Shown here piece by piece: positions 1 to 6,388 of a stretch of 16,749 nt of DNA. A program made the position numbers and the translations under genes. Under the pieces are notes generated by a model. That model searched no databases and had not been told where the DNA came from. It saw only the letters and a program-made list of their open reading frames with translations. Positions within the stretch are counted from its first letter, which is position 1. Each line of letters starts with the position of its first letter. The stretch is from positions 1 through 16,749 of the forward strand of contig JASLDK010000354.1 of assembly GCA_030145945.1 (NCBI GenBank), given 5' to 3'. This DNA comes from Nocardioides sp. Its GTDB lineage: Bacteria > Actinomycetota > Actinomycetes > Propionibacteriales > Nocardioidaceae.

Positions 1-57
1 CACCGCCTGAACCAGCAGCGCCTTGAATTCCGCGCCCCGCGGGTGAATTCTCGAAGC

Positions 58-1281
58 ATGGCCCCGACACCGGAGAGTTCGCTGCAGATCGTCATCGTGG
101 GAGGCGGCCTCGCCGCCGCCAAGGCTGCGGACGAGCTGCGCGAGCAGGGCCACACCGGTCCGCCCACCATCGTCGCGGGCGAGGCGCACCGCCCCTACGA
201 ACGACCACCACTGTCCAAGGGCGTGCTGCTCGGCAAGGACGAGCCCGACTCCGCGCACGTCCACGACGAGGGCTGGTACGACGAGCACGGCGTCGAGCTG
301 CTGACCGGCACGCCCGCGAGCGCGATCGACCTCGACGCCCGTCATGTGACGGTGGGGCACCGGACTCTCGACTACGACCGACTCCTGCTCGCCACGGGCG
401 CCCAGCCTCGTCCGCTTCCGATGGTCGACGAGTCGGGCGCGCATGTGCGCTACCTGCGCACGATGGACGACTCCACGGCCCTGCGCGCCGACCTGTCGGG
501 TTCGGTGCTGCTCGTCGGTGCCGGTTGGATCGGGCTGGAGGTCGCTTCCGCGGCTCGGGAGGCCGGCGCCGAGGTCACCGTCGTCGAGAGCGCGCCGCTC
601 CCGCTCGCGAACGTGCTCGGTCCTGAGTTGGCCGAGGTCTTCGCCGACCTGCACCGCGAGCACGGCGTCGACCTGCGGCTCGACACGTCGCTGGAGTCCC
701 TCGAACACACCGACGGGAGGACCACGGTGCGACTCTCGGACGGGCACGAGCTGCATCCCGACCTGATCGTGGTCGGCATCGGAGCCGTCCCCGACGAGGA
801 GTTGGCCGCCACTGCAGGCTTGAAGACCGACAACGGGATCCTCGTCGACGCCCGACTCCAGACGTCCGACCCGCACGTCTTCGCAGCCGGGGACGTCGCC
901 AACCACGACCATCCCCTGCTCGGACGGGTCCGTGTCGAGCACTGGGACAACGCCATACAGCAGGGCAAGCACGCCGCACGATCAATGCTCGGCGATGACG
1001 CGCCCTACGAACGCCAGCCGTACTTCTTCACCGACCAGTACGACCTCGGCATGGAGTACGTCGGCCGGGTCGGCAAGGACGGGTACGACGAGGTGGTGAT
1101 CCGGGGCGATCGCAGCAAACGGGTCCTGACCGCACTGTGGATCAAGGACGACCGAGTCGTCGCCGGCATGCACCTCAACGACTGGGACGCGATCGACCCG
1201 ATCCGCACCTGGGTCGGCCGATCCGCGACACCGGCGCTGCGCGACACCAGCGTCGCGCTGGCCGACGTACCTCTCGACTGA
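58..1281 (+). CDS. FAD/NAD(P)-dependent ferredoxin/rubredoxin reductase-type oxidoreductase
   Basis: A 407-residue flavoprotein of the pyridine nucleotide-disulphide oxidoreductase superfamily, the type that passes electrons from NAD(P)H to a ferredoxin or rubredoxin for P450s and Rieske oxygenases. The FAD-binding Rossmann motif is at residues 11-20 (IVIVGGGLAA), the PYERPPLSK segment at 47-54, ATG(A) at 112-115, the NAD(P)-binding motif at 151-160 (LLVGAGWIGL) and the second FAD contact at 275-281 (VFAAGDV). VEHWDNA at 293-299 opens the C-terminal reductase-type domain. There is no redox-active CxxxxC pair, as expected for this subfamily. The ATG at 58 is preferred; an in-frame GTG at 43 would add five residues, and neither has a clear ribosome binding site. 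The physiological partner is unknown, because no ferredoxin gene is visible nearby. It converges on the minus-strand operon that ends at 1291. Confidence 0.9.
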   Translation: MAPTPESSLQIVIVGGGLAAAKAADELREQGHTGPPTIVAGEAHRPYERPPLSKGVLLGKDEPDSAHVHDEGWYDEHGVELLTGTPASAIDLDARHVTVGHRTLDYDRLLLATGAQPRPLPMVDESGAHVRYLRTMDDSTALRADLSGSVLLVGAGWIGLEVASAAREAGAEVTVVESAPLPLANVLGPELAEVFADLHREHGVDLRLDTSLESLEHTDGRTTVRLSDGHELHPDLIVVGIGAVPDEELAATAGLKTDNGILVDARLQTSDPHVFAAGDVANHDHPLLGRVRVEHWDNAIQQGKHAARSMLGDDAPYERQPYFFTDQYDLGMEYVGRVGKDGYDEVVIRGDRSKRVLTALWIKDDRVVAGMHLNDWDAIDPIRTWVGRSATPALRDTSVALADVPLD

Positions 1282-1291
1282 ACGACGTCGT
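1282..1291. terminator. 10-bp perfect palindrome at a convergent junction
   Basis: ACGACGTCGT is self-complementary. It fills the nine bases between the stop of the flavoprotein gene and the stop codon of the minus-strand nitroreductase-like gene. It has no loop and no T-run, so a termination role is only a guess from position. Confidence 0.2.
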
Positions 1292-1788
1292 CAGACCGCG
1301 CTGAGCGCGAACACCTTGATCTCCCGATCGGTGCGCGTCTCGTAGGTCGCGAAGTTCGGCCACACGTCGAGCATCGTGCGCCAGGCCGTTGCGCGCTCCT
1401 CGCCCACGAGGCGGTGAGCGCGCAGCGGCCTCGTCCGTCCCCGGAAGCGGACGGTCACGTCCGGGTTCGCCTCGATGTTCTTGACCCACAGCGGCTCGCG
1501 CGCCCCACCGAAGTAGGAGCCGGCGATCAGGATCCGATCGCTGTCGGGGACGCACAACAGGGGGTTGGTGCGCGGCAGACCGCTCTTGCGGCCCGTGGTG
1601 GTCAGCATCAGGTTGGGGAGGCCGGCGAGATCGAGGATCGTCACCCGGCCGCCGGTGACCGCTTGCAGTCGCTTGTCGGTCCACACGATCTGCGGCAGCA
1701 GACGCGGCATCCAGTCGATCGCTCCGATGCGCACGGCAAGCGGCTGCAAGGGACCGGGCTTGCGCAGGTCGAAGGTCGTGGCAGTCAT
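1291..1788 (-). CDS. Deazaflavin (F420)-dependent nitroreductase-family protein
   Basis: A 165-residue protein resembling the deazaflavin-dependent nitroreductase (Ddn/DUF385-like) family of split-barrel proteins, which bind F420H2 and reduce quinones, nitro compounds or other electrophiles. The family signature is at residues 63-76 (TTTGRKSGLPRTNP), followed by the strand IAGSYFGGAREPLW (88-101) and the NIEANPDVTVRF segment (104-115), where family members carry the cofactor-binding turn. The ATG overlaps the stop of the upstream CPBP gene as ATGA (1785-1788), indicating translational coupling. It is the last gene of a four-gene operon. F420 biosynthesis genes are not in the window, so the cofactor is inferred from the family. 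Substrate unknown. Confidence 0.85.
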   Translation of the reverse strand: MTATTFDLRKPGPLQPLAVRIGAIDWMPRLLPQIVWTDKRLQAVTGGRVTILDLAGLPNLMLTTTGRKSGLPRTNPLLCVPDSDRILIAGSYFGGAREPLWVKNIEANPDVTVRFRGRTRPLRAHRLVGEERATAWRTMLDVWPNFATYETRTDREIKVFALSAV

Positions 1789-2525
1789 GACAGCTCCTCA
1801 GGGAGTTCTCGTTCTTCAGGATCAGTGACGAACAGGGGAGGGAGGTGGCGCAGCATCAGCGCCGACCAGGTGAGATGGGTGATCACGGGCGCCTGCAGGC
1901 CTCCGGAGGCCCGGCGTTGCAACCCGAACAAGGTGCCCATCACGCCGGCCGCCAGCACCAGTGCGGGGTTGCGGGTGGTGGTGGTCGAGAGCGCGTAGAG
2001 CGCAGTCGACCCCAGCACCGGCGAGCGGTCGTCGAGCACGGCATAGAGGGCGCCGCGGAAGAAGATCTCCTCCCCCAGCCCGTTGGCGAGGGTCGTCGCG
2101 AGGACCAGGCGGTCATCGCCCTCGTCCGCGAAGCGGAGCACGCCGGAGATCGCGTCGTCGAGGATGGGGATCCGGCGGGCCACCAGCGCTGCTGCATAGA
2201 AGGCGCCGAACGCTCCGAGACCGGTCAGCATCGGCGTGAGCAGAGGACGGCGCAAGGTCGAGTCGCGGCTCTCGATCCAGCCCAGGTGCAAGGGCCCGGA
2301 CGCAAGGCCGCCGACACTCCACACACCCGCGACGGAAGCCGTGGACACATAGAAGCGTCGCGATCCCGGTTCGGTGGACAGCGAGGCGCCGAGCAGCCCG
2401 GCACCGGCCACCGAGGTGGCCGCAACGATGCGACGGCGGCGCGACCTCACCGTCGACGACTCGGCGTACCTGCCACGCACGCCGTGGATGAGCTGCTCGG
2501 GCAGCAGTCGCCGCAGCCACGTCAT
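1785..2525 (-). CDS. CPBP-family intramembrane metalloprotease-like protein
   Basis: A 246-residue multi-pass membrane protein of the CPBP (CAAX protease and bacteriocin-processing) family. The family motif EExxxR is at residues 152-157 (EEIFFR), and the later motif histidine is H217 in VITHLTW. Hydrophobic segments lie near 35-50, 60-80, 98-117, 140-150, 168-180, 187-202 and 212-225. The start is fixed by the ATG at 2525, which overlaps the SDR gene's TGA as ATGA. The frame stays open upstream to 2699, but that part lies inside the SDR gene and is arginine-rich shadow sequence. Bacterial members act in membrane-protein processing, bacteriocin immunity or signalling; which applies here is unknown. 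Key motif residues are intact, so the protein is probably catalytically competent. Confidence 0.85.
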   Translation of the reverse strand: MTWLRRLLPEQLIHGVRGRYAESSTVRSRRRRIVAATSVAGAGLLGASLSTEPGSRRFYVSTASVAGVWSVGGLASGPLHLGWIESRDSTLRRPLLTPMLTGLGAFGAFYAAALVARRIPILDDAISGVLRFADEGDDRLVLATTLANGLGEEIFFRGALYAVLDDRSPVLGSTALYALSTTTTRNPALVLAAGVMGTLFGLQRRASGGLQAPVITHLTWSALMLRHLPPLFVTDPEERELPEELS

Positions 2526-3415
2526 GAGCGCTGCCTGCGTCGTTCGGCAAGGGCGGCGCGCACCGCGTCGTCGTACGACGTGGGCTCGATCGCGACGACG
2601 TCGCGCACCGCGTCGTCCTTGACGATGACCTCGTTGACCATGGAGTCGATCAGGTTGCGTCCCGCTCGGACATCGACATCGGTGACCAGGGCGAGCCACC
2701 GCGACGACAGTTGCGGCGACAGCAGCGGGACCGGGACGATCGGCAGTGGCCGCTTCTCGATGGCGGCGACGCGTTGCAGCATCTCGCGATACTCCAGGAT
2801 GTCGGGACCACCGATCTCGAAGATCCGTCCCTTCGCCTGCGGATGGTCCAGAACACCGCGCAGGTAGGCCACCACGTCGTCGATCGCGATGGGTTGCGTG
2901 CGGGTCCGCACCCAGCGGGGCGTGATCATGGCGGGTAGGTGCTCGACGAGCTGCCGGGTGATCTCCCAGGAGATGCCGCCGTGACCGACGATGATGCCAG
3001 CGCGCAGCACGGTGACGGGCACGCCGTCCGCGCCGAGGAGGTGTTCGACCTCGCGCCGGCTGCGCAGATGGGCCGAGAGGGTGTCGTCGTCGTCACCGAG
3101 TCCGCCGAGATAGACGATCTGCTCCACTCCTGCCGCGGCGGCAGCTGCGGAGAAGGCCCGTGCCGCACCGGCGTCGTGACGCTCGAAGTCGTCACGGTCG
3201 AGCGAGTGGACCAGGTAGTAGGCCGCGCGGACACCGTCCAGTGCGGGAGCAAGGGTCTCGGGACGCGACACGTCGCCGCGGACCGGCGTACCAGCGCCGC
3301 GGTAGCGGTCCGGGTGCCGGGTCATCACCCGCACCTGCTCCCCGGCGTCGGCGAGGTCGACGACGAGTCGTCGACCGACGAAGCCGGTGCCGCCGGCGAC
3401 GAGCACCTCGCTCAC
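2522..3415 (-). CDS. NAD(P)H-binding atypical SDR (NmrA/YbjT-like)
   Basis: A 297-residue atypical short-chain dehydrogenase/reductase. The N-terminal nucleotide-binding glycine motif is at residues 8-14 (GGTGFVG), and RHPDR (33-37) follows the second strand where NADP selectivity is often set. The classical YxxxK catalytic pair is missing; the equivalent region reads SAHLRSRREVEHLL (114-127), as in NmrA-like proteins. It may therefore sense NAD(P) redox state or act on an unknown substrate rather than be a standard dehydrogenase. FEIGGPDILEYREML (199-213) is typical of YbjT-like members. The start is GTG at 3415, overlapping the stop of the sigma-like gene as GTGA. Its own stop overlaps the CPBP start by four bases. 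Confidence 0.85.
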   Translation of the reverse strand: MSEVLVAGGTGFVGRRLVVDLADAGEQVRVMTRHPDRYRGAGTPVRGDVSRPETLAPALDGVRAAYYLVHSLDRDDFERHDAGAARAFSAAAAAAGVEQIVYLGGLGDDDDTLSAHLRSRREVEHLLGADGVPVTVLRAGIIVGHGGISWEITRQLVEHLPAMITPRWVRTRTQPIAIDDVVAYLRGVLDHPQAKGRIFEIGGPDILEYREMLQRVAAIEKRPLPIVPVPLLSPQLSSRWLALVTDVDVRAGRNLIDSMVNEVIVKDDAVRDVVAIEPTSYDDAVRAALAERRRQRS

Positions 3416-3744
3416 GCCAGGTCCTCCGGCGCGACGGGAAGGCTGAGCAGCCAGGCGCGCGGTCGCAGCCCGGAGGCTGCCTGTTCGTCAGCGCGCGTCC
3501 ACGCAGCCGCGTAGCGGCGCCGTGCTGCCTCTTCCGCGAGTTCCTGACTCCGGTCGCGACGAGCCTCGAGGCACCACACCATCTGGACCGTTGCGTCGTA
3601 GAACTCCATGAAGGCTTCGACATCGCCACCGGCTGCCCGGGCGAGCAGGTTGCGCAGCCGGACGTCCTCCTGCTCGGAGGCCCCTCGACGGATGGGGACG
3701 GGAGCGTCGAGCACGGCGCGGAGCCGCGTCGCGGAATCGTTCAT
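3412..3744 (-). CDS. Sigma-70 region 2-like protein lacking region 4
   Basis: A 110-residue protein, first gene of the four-gene operon. Residues about 29-100 resemble region 2 of ECF sigma factors of the SigK/SigL type: a LLARAAGGDVEAFMEFYDAT helix, an acidic SQELAEEAARRRYAAAW stretch where region 2.2 should be, and a C-terminal RPRAWLLSLP resembling the usual ARAWLLTLA end of region 2.4. The protein then stops after about ten residues, so the -35-binding region 4 is absent, and the 2.2 segment is atypical. The start chosen is ATG 3744, because GGAG sits six bases upstream (3749-3754 region); ATG 3750 and TTG 3756 are alternatives with poorer spacing. It could be a stand-alone regulator, an RNA polymerase or anti-sigma decoy, or a decayed sigma factor. 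Intact overlapping coupling to the SDR gene argues against recent decay. Confidence 0.6.
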   Translation of the reverse strand: MNDSATRLRAVLDAPVPIRRGASEQEDVRLRNLLARAAGGDVEAFMEFYDATVQMVWCLEARRDRSQELAEEAARRRYAAAWTRADEQAASGLRPRAWLLSLPVAPEDLA

Positions 3745-3757
3745 GACCATCTCCAAA

Positions 3758-3800
3758 CTTGCACACAGACTTACACGACATGTTTAGGTTATCGTGTGAG
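3758..3800. promoter_or_regulatory. Divergent promoter/operator with inverted repeat
   Basis: The 57 bases between the two divergent start codons contain CTTACACGA (3770-3778) and TCGTGTGAG (3792-3800). These are inverted copies matching at 8 of 9 positions around a 13-base spacer. A third, weaker half-site CTTGCACAC (3758-3766) lies 12 bases upstream in direct orientation. TTGCAC (3759-3764) and TAGGTT (3785-3790) could form a plus-strand promoter with a 20-base spacer, the long spacing seen at many MerR-controlled promoters. The minus strand has TAACCT inside the repeat as a possible -10 box. Likely bound by the adjacent MerR-DICT protein, which would give autoregulation and control of the operon. 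Confidence 0.55.
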
Positions 3801-3801
3801 C

Positions 3802-4692
3802 ATGGACCAACGACCCGAGGTCGCGCAACCCGTCGCATCGATCGCCGACGAACAGCCGGCCCATCTCACGATCGGCGACCTCGCCGACCGCACCGGGCTG
3901 AGCACGTCGGTCCTGCGCATGTGGGAGACCCGGCACGGCTTCCCGGTCCCCCGCCGCCTGGCGAGCGGCCATCGTCGCTACACCGATGCCGACGTCGACC
4001 TCGTGCAACGGGTGCTGCGACGCAGGGCGAGCGGGATCCGCCTCGAGGCGGCCATCGTCGAGACGGCCTCCACCCGACCACCGACGACGCCCTCGATCTT
4101 CGCCGACCTGCGTCGCCGGCACCCCGGTCTCGCCGTCCACCGGCTGAAGAAGTCCACCCTGATCGCGGTCTCCCGCGCCATCGAGGACGAATGTTGTGCT
4201 ACCGCCGACCGCCCGATCCTGTTCGGGGCCTTCCAGCGGCGTGACTTCTACGCACCCTCGGCTCCACGCTGGATCGAGCTGGCACGCGTGGCGCGCTCCG
4301 CCATCGTGTTCGCCCATGACTGGGACGGATCCGCGGACGACGCGCACGGACCCCTCCGAGCCACGCTGGCCGACGACGCACCCATGCATCGCGAATGGGC
4401 CGTCGTGTGCGACGCCCTCGACACGACCGCCTGCCTCACCGCGTGGGAGCTGCCCGGGCAGATCGACGTACCCGATCGCGAGCGGGTCTTCGAAGCCATC
4501 TGGACGGTCGACCCAGCGGCAGTACGCGACGCAAGCCGGGTGGCCGCACAGGTCGCGCTGGACGCGGGCGTCGTGGCCGCACGCCCCCTGGTGGAGGAGC
4601 TCGTCGAACCGCCAGCCGCCGGGGAGGCCTCGATCGCCGCCGTCACCGCGCTCTTCAACCGGATCGTGGCATACGTCGATCTTCTGGGCTGA
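3802..4692 (+). CDS. MerR-type regulator with C-terminal DICT sensory domain
   Basis: A 296-residue transcription factor. Residues about 21-88 form a MerR winged helix (LTIGDLADRTGLSTSVLRMWE, then the wing RRLASGHRRYTDADV). The HGFPVPRR sequence is of the MlrA/LitR-like subgroup rather than the metal-sensing one, and no metal-binding cysteine array is present. Residues about 98-230 match the DICT domain (named for diguanylate cyclases and two-component systems), with LKKSTLIAVSRAIEDE and PILFGAFQRRDFY as typical segments; a helical tail follows. The DICT ligand is not known with certainty; a role in light-related signalling has been proposed from genomic context. ATG 3802 was chosen; an in-frame GTG at 3796 is possible. 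Divergent from, and probably regulating, the sigma-like/SDR/CPBP/nitroreductase operon. Confidence 0.85.
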   Translation: MDQRPEVAQPVASIADEQPAHLTIGDLADRTGLSTSVLRMWETRHGFPVPRRLASGHRRYTDADVDLVQRVLRRRASGIRLEAAIVETASTRPPTTPSIFADLRRRHPGLAVHRLKKSTLIAVSRAIEDECCATADRPILFGAFQRRDFYAPSAPRWIELARVARSAIVFAHDWDGSADDAHGPLRATLADDAPMHREWAVVCDALDTTACLTAWELPGQIDVPDRERVFEAIWTVDPAAVRDASRVAAQVALDAGVVAARPLVEELVEPPAAGEASIAAVTALFNRIVAYVDLLG

Positions 4693-4722
4693 GCCCGACC
4701 GCACGCGGACCGCGCGCACGAG

Positions 4723-4776
4723 GCGACCACCGACGCCTCGACGGGATCATCCGCCCGAGCCGGCGTCGGTGGTCGC
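4723..4776. terminator. Perfect 15-bp inverted repeat, probable bidirectional terminator
   Basis: GCGACCACCGACGCC (4723-4737) and its exact reverse complement (4762-4776) flank a 24-base loop. The element sits between the stop of the MerR-DICT gene and the stop of the convergent GPGG gene. There is no T-run on either side, as is common for actinomycete hairpin terminators. A long GC-rich stem at this position is best read as a terminator for both genes. Confidence 0.6.
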
Positions 4777-4781
4777 GTAGG

Positions 4782-4943
4782 TCAGACGCGGCTGCCTCGC
4801 CCGTTGACAATCGAGAACCCGCCGGGGCCCACGGCCAGGCCGACGACGATCAGCACGATGCCAAGCAGGACACTGCCCTGGATCAGGGTCACGATGCCCA
4901 TGATGACCAGGACGACGGCTGCGATCCACAAGAGCATGCCCAT
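4782..4943 (-). CDS. GPGG-motif small membrane protein
   Basis: A 53-residue, very hydrophobic protein. Two membrane-spanning stretches (about residues 3-21 and 24-40) are separated by IQGS, and the conserved-looking C-terminal motif GPGGFSIVN lies at 39-47, followed by a short basic tail. It matches what I recall as the actinobacterial GPGG-motif small membrane protein family, of unknown function. The ATG at 4943 is supported by AAAGGA about eight bases upstream. The reading frame continues upstream to 5192, but that part runs through the tmRNA gene and is not coding. It lies just downstream of ssrA on the same strand, so it may be partly read from the ssrA promoter. Confidence 0.75.
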   Translation of the reverse strand: MGMLLWIAAVVLVIMGIVTLIQGSVLLGIVLIVVGLAVGPGGFSIVNGRGSRV

Positions 4944-4962
4944 GACTGTTTCCTTTCGAATG

Positions 4963-4977
4963 CCCACCGGCGGTGGG
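4963..4977 (-). terminator. GC-rich hairpin between ssrA and the GPGG gene
   Basis: CCCACC and GGTGGG form a 6-bp stem with a 3-base loop, about 70 bases beyond the tmRNA 3' end and 19 bases before the small membrane protein start. It could end the ssrA transcript or act in the 5' leader of the GPGG gene. No T-run follows. Weaker pairings (CGCGT/ACGCG near 5010-5030) lie closer to the tmRNA end and are alternatives. Confidence 0.3.
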
Positions 4978-5046
4978 GTCCTCGAGCAGTACCCGGGTCT
5001 TCGGGCAGCACACGCGTCCATCACGAACGCGCGCCAGACAAATGCG

Positions 5047-5413
5047 TGGAGCTGCGGGGAATCGAACCCCGGTCCTCGAGCGTCGAGCCAGGTCTTCTCC
5101 GGGTGCAGTTCGTGATGTCGTTTTCTCAGCCCCGACGCTCGCACGAACACGTCGTCGACAGGCTCAGTCAGGTTTGAGTCCCGGTCAACCACCCTGACGG
5201 CAGTTGATCAGCAAGTCTCCTGGATGACGTCTGGGTCCGGGACGGAGACGGATGCCCGGTCAGACGCTTCGATCACTGCTCAGGCAGCGAGAGCGAAGGA
5301 ACTGCGCTTAGCGTTGGCAGTTATTGGTTTCCAGCGATCGTTTACGAGATGACGCTGGCTCCTCGACCCGCTTCCCCTGGAACAAACGTCCCAAGTCGAA
5401 ACCGATCAGCCCC
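5047..5413 (-). ncRNA. ssrA: Transfer-messenger RNA (tmRNA)
   Basis: A 367-nt one-piece tmRNA, which with SmpB rescues stalled ribosomes and tags the nascent protein for proteolysis. Read on the minus strand, it begins GGGGCTGATCGGTTTCGAC (the classic 5' end) and ends with the T-arm GGGGTTCGATTCCCC and CAGCTCCA. The acceptor stem pairs GGGGCTG with CAGCTCC, including the usual G-U pair. CCA is not encoded (the next bases are CGC), so it must be added after transcription. The tag frame is 5280-5318: GCC resume codon, then ANAKRSSFALAA and a TGA stop; the ALAA end is the normal protease signal. smpB lies upstream on the same strand, separated by an amidohydrolase gene. Both 5' and 3' ends are inferred from acceptor pairing. 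Confidence 0.95.
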
Positions 5414-5419
5414 TTTTGA

Positions 5420-5440
5420 GTTGTACGACGTCAACACTAC
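5420..5440 (-). promoter_or_regulatory. Candidate ssrA promoter -10 region
   Basis: Only 39 bases separate the amidohydrolase stop from the tmRNA 5' end. On the minus strand this gap holds TAGTGT (about 5434-5439) and TACAAC (5420-5425), either of which could be a -10 box. No convincing -35 box is visible. TACAAC would start transcription near the mature end; TAGTGT would give a short leader for RNase P to remove. Read-through from the smpB operon is also possible. Confidence 0.3.
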
Positions 5441-5452
5441 CGGGCGCCGGGA

Positions 5453-6388
5453 TCATTCCCCCAATGGGTTTCCGAACAGCCGCACCGCGTTGTGCCAACA
5501 CACGTCCCGCAGCCAGTCGTCGCCGAGCTCGAGCCGGGCGAGCCCATCGAGCTGGTGGTGGTAGGGATAGGGGATGGTCGGGAAGTCCGACCCGAGCAGC
5601 ACCTTCGCCTGCAGGTCCCGCAGCCGCGGCAACAACTCGCGCGGATAGGGGCCGTCGCGGTCGAAGAAGTCGGTGAAGACCATGGTGGTGTCGAGGTGGA
5701 CGTTGTCGTAGCGCTCGGCCAGCTCCAGGAAGTCGGCGTACTCCGGCGCCCCCATGTGCGCGATGAACAACCGCAACCGGGGGAAGCGACGCAACAGCCG
5801 GGCCACCGAGTCGGGGCCGGTGAACTCGTTGCCGACCGGGCCTGAACCCGCATGCACCGTGATCGGCGTACCGGCGTCCTCGAGGACTCCCCAGACCGGG
5901 TCGAGCACGGGATCGTCCGCGACGAACTCCCCCACCTGCAGATGGATCTTGATGATCCGTACGCCGTCCGCGACCGCCTCGGCGACGTACTTCTCCGCGT
6001 CCGGCTCCGGATAGAACGTGGCCGAGCGAAGGATCTCGGGCACGGTGGCTGCGAAGTCGCGCGACCAGTCGTTGAGGTACGTCGCCACGCCCGGCTTGTG
6101 GGCATAGGGATGGGTCGGGAAGGCCTTGAGACCGAAGGCACGCAGGAGTGCGAGCCGGTCATCGTGCGAGTCGCGGTAGCGGATCGGCCACGGTCGCCCG
6201 ATCTTCGGCCCCGCCTCGTCGAACACCGCCCACACGGCGCGCTGGATGTTGGGTGGCAGGAAGTGGGTGTGGAGGTCGATCAGTCCGGGCAACCCGAGCG
6301 ACTCCCAGAATGCACGGACCGCGGCGATCTCGGCGTCTCGCGACGGTCGCTGCGCGACCTCCTCGACGTCCGCCACGGCGTCAGTCAC
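5453..6388 (-). CDS. Amidohydrolase-family metal-dependent hydrolase (amidohydrolase_2 type)
   Basis: A 311-residue TIM-barrel hydrolase of the amidohydrolase superfamily, the class that includes ACMS decarboxylase and related C-C hydrolases or decarboxylases. Metal-ligand motifs are in order: HTH at residues 40-42 (strand 1, IDLHTHF), IKIHL at 146-150, VHAGSG at 178-183, IAHMG at 209-213 and LLGSDFP at 264-270, with D268 as the expected catalytic aspartate. The set is complete, so an active enzyme is expected; substrate unknown. The GTG start (6388) lies inside the smpB 3' end, overlapping by eight bases, with AAGGG about six bases upstream. It is therefore translated from the smpB message. 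Confidence 0.85.
   Translation of the reverse strand: MTDAVADVEEVAQRPSRDAEIAAVRAFWESLGLPGLIDLHTHFLPPNIQRAVWAVFDEAGPKIGRPWPIRYRDSHDDRLALLRAFGLKAFPTHPYAHKPGVATYLNDWSRDFAATVPEILRSATFYPEPDAEKYVAEAVADGVRIIKIHLQVGEFVADDPVLDPVWGVLEDAGTPITVHAGSGPVGNEFTGPDSVARLLRRFPRLRLFIAHMGAPEYADFLELAERYDNVHLDTTMVFTDFFDRDGPYPRELLPRLRDLQAKVLLGSDFPTIPYPYHHQLDGLARLELGDDWLRDVCWHNAVRLFGNPLGE

Noticed and set aside
2526..2699. N-terminal extension of the CPBP protein
   Set aside because: It is arginine-rich shadow of the SDR gene. The ATG at 2525 gives the same 4-nt overlap seen at the other two operon junctions.
3160..3801. Upstream extension of the MerR-DICT reading frame (to give 510 residues)
   Set aside because: The extension is arginine/proline-rich, lies opposite the SDR and sigma-like genes, and runs through the divergent promoter. 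The MerR domain begins just after the ATG at 3802.
5047..5075. A separate tRNA gene read from the T-arm and acceptor sequence
   Set aside because: The matching 5' acceptor strand is 367 bases away at GGGGCTGATCGG, with a tag reading frame in between. This is tmRNA, not tRNA.
4944..5192. N-terminal extension of the GPGG protein into a 136-residue protein
   Set aside because: It would be translated from the tmRNA 3' half. The ATG at 4943 has its own good ribosome binding site and begins the hydrophobic protein.
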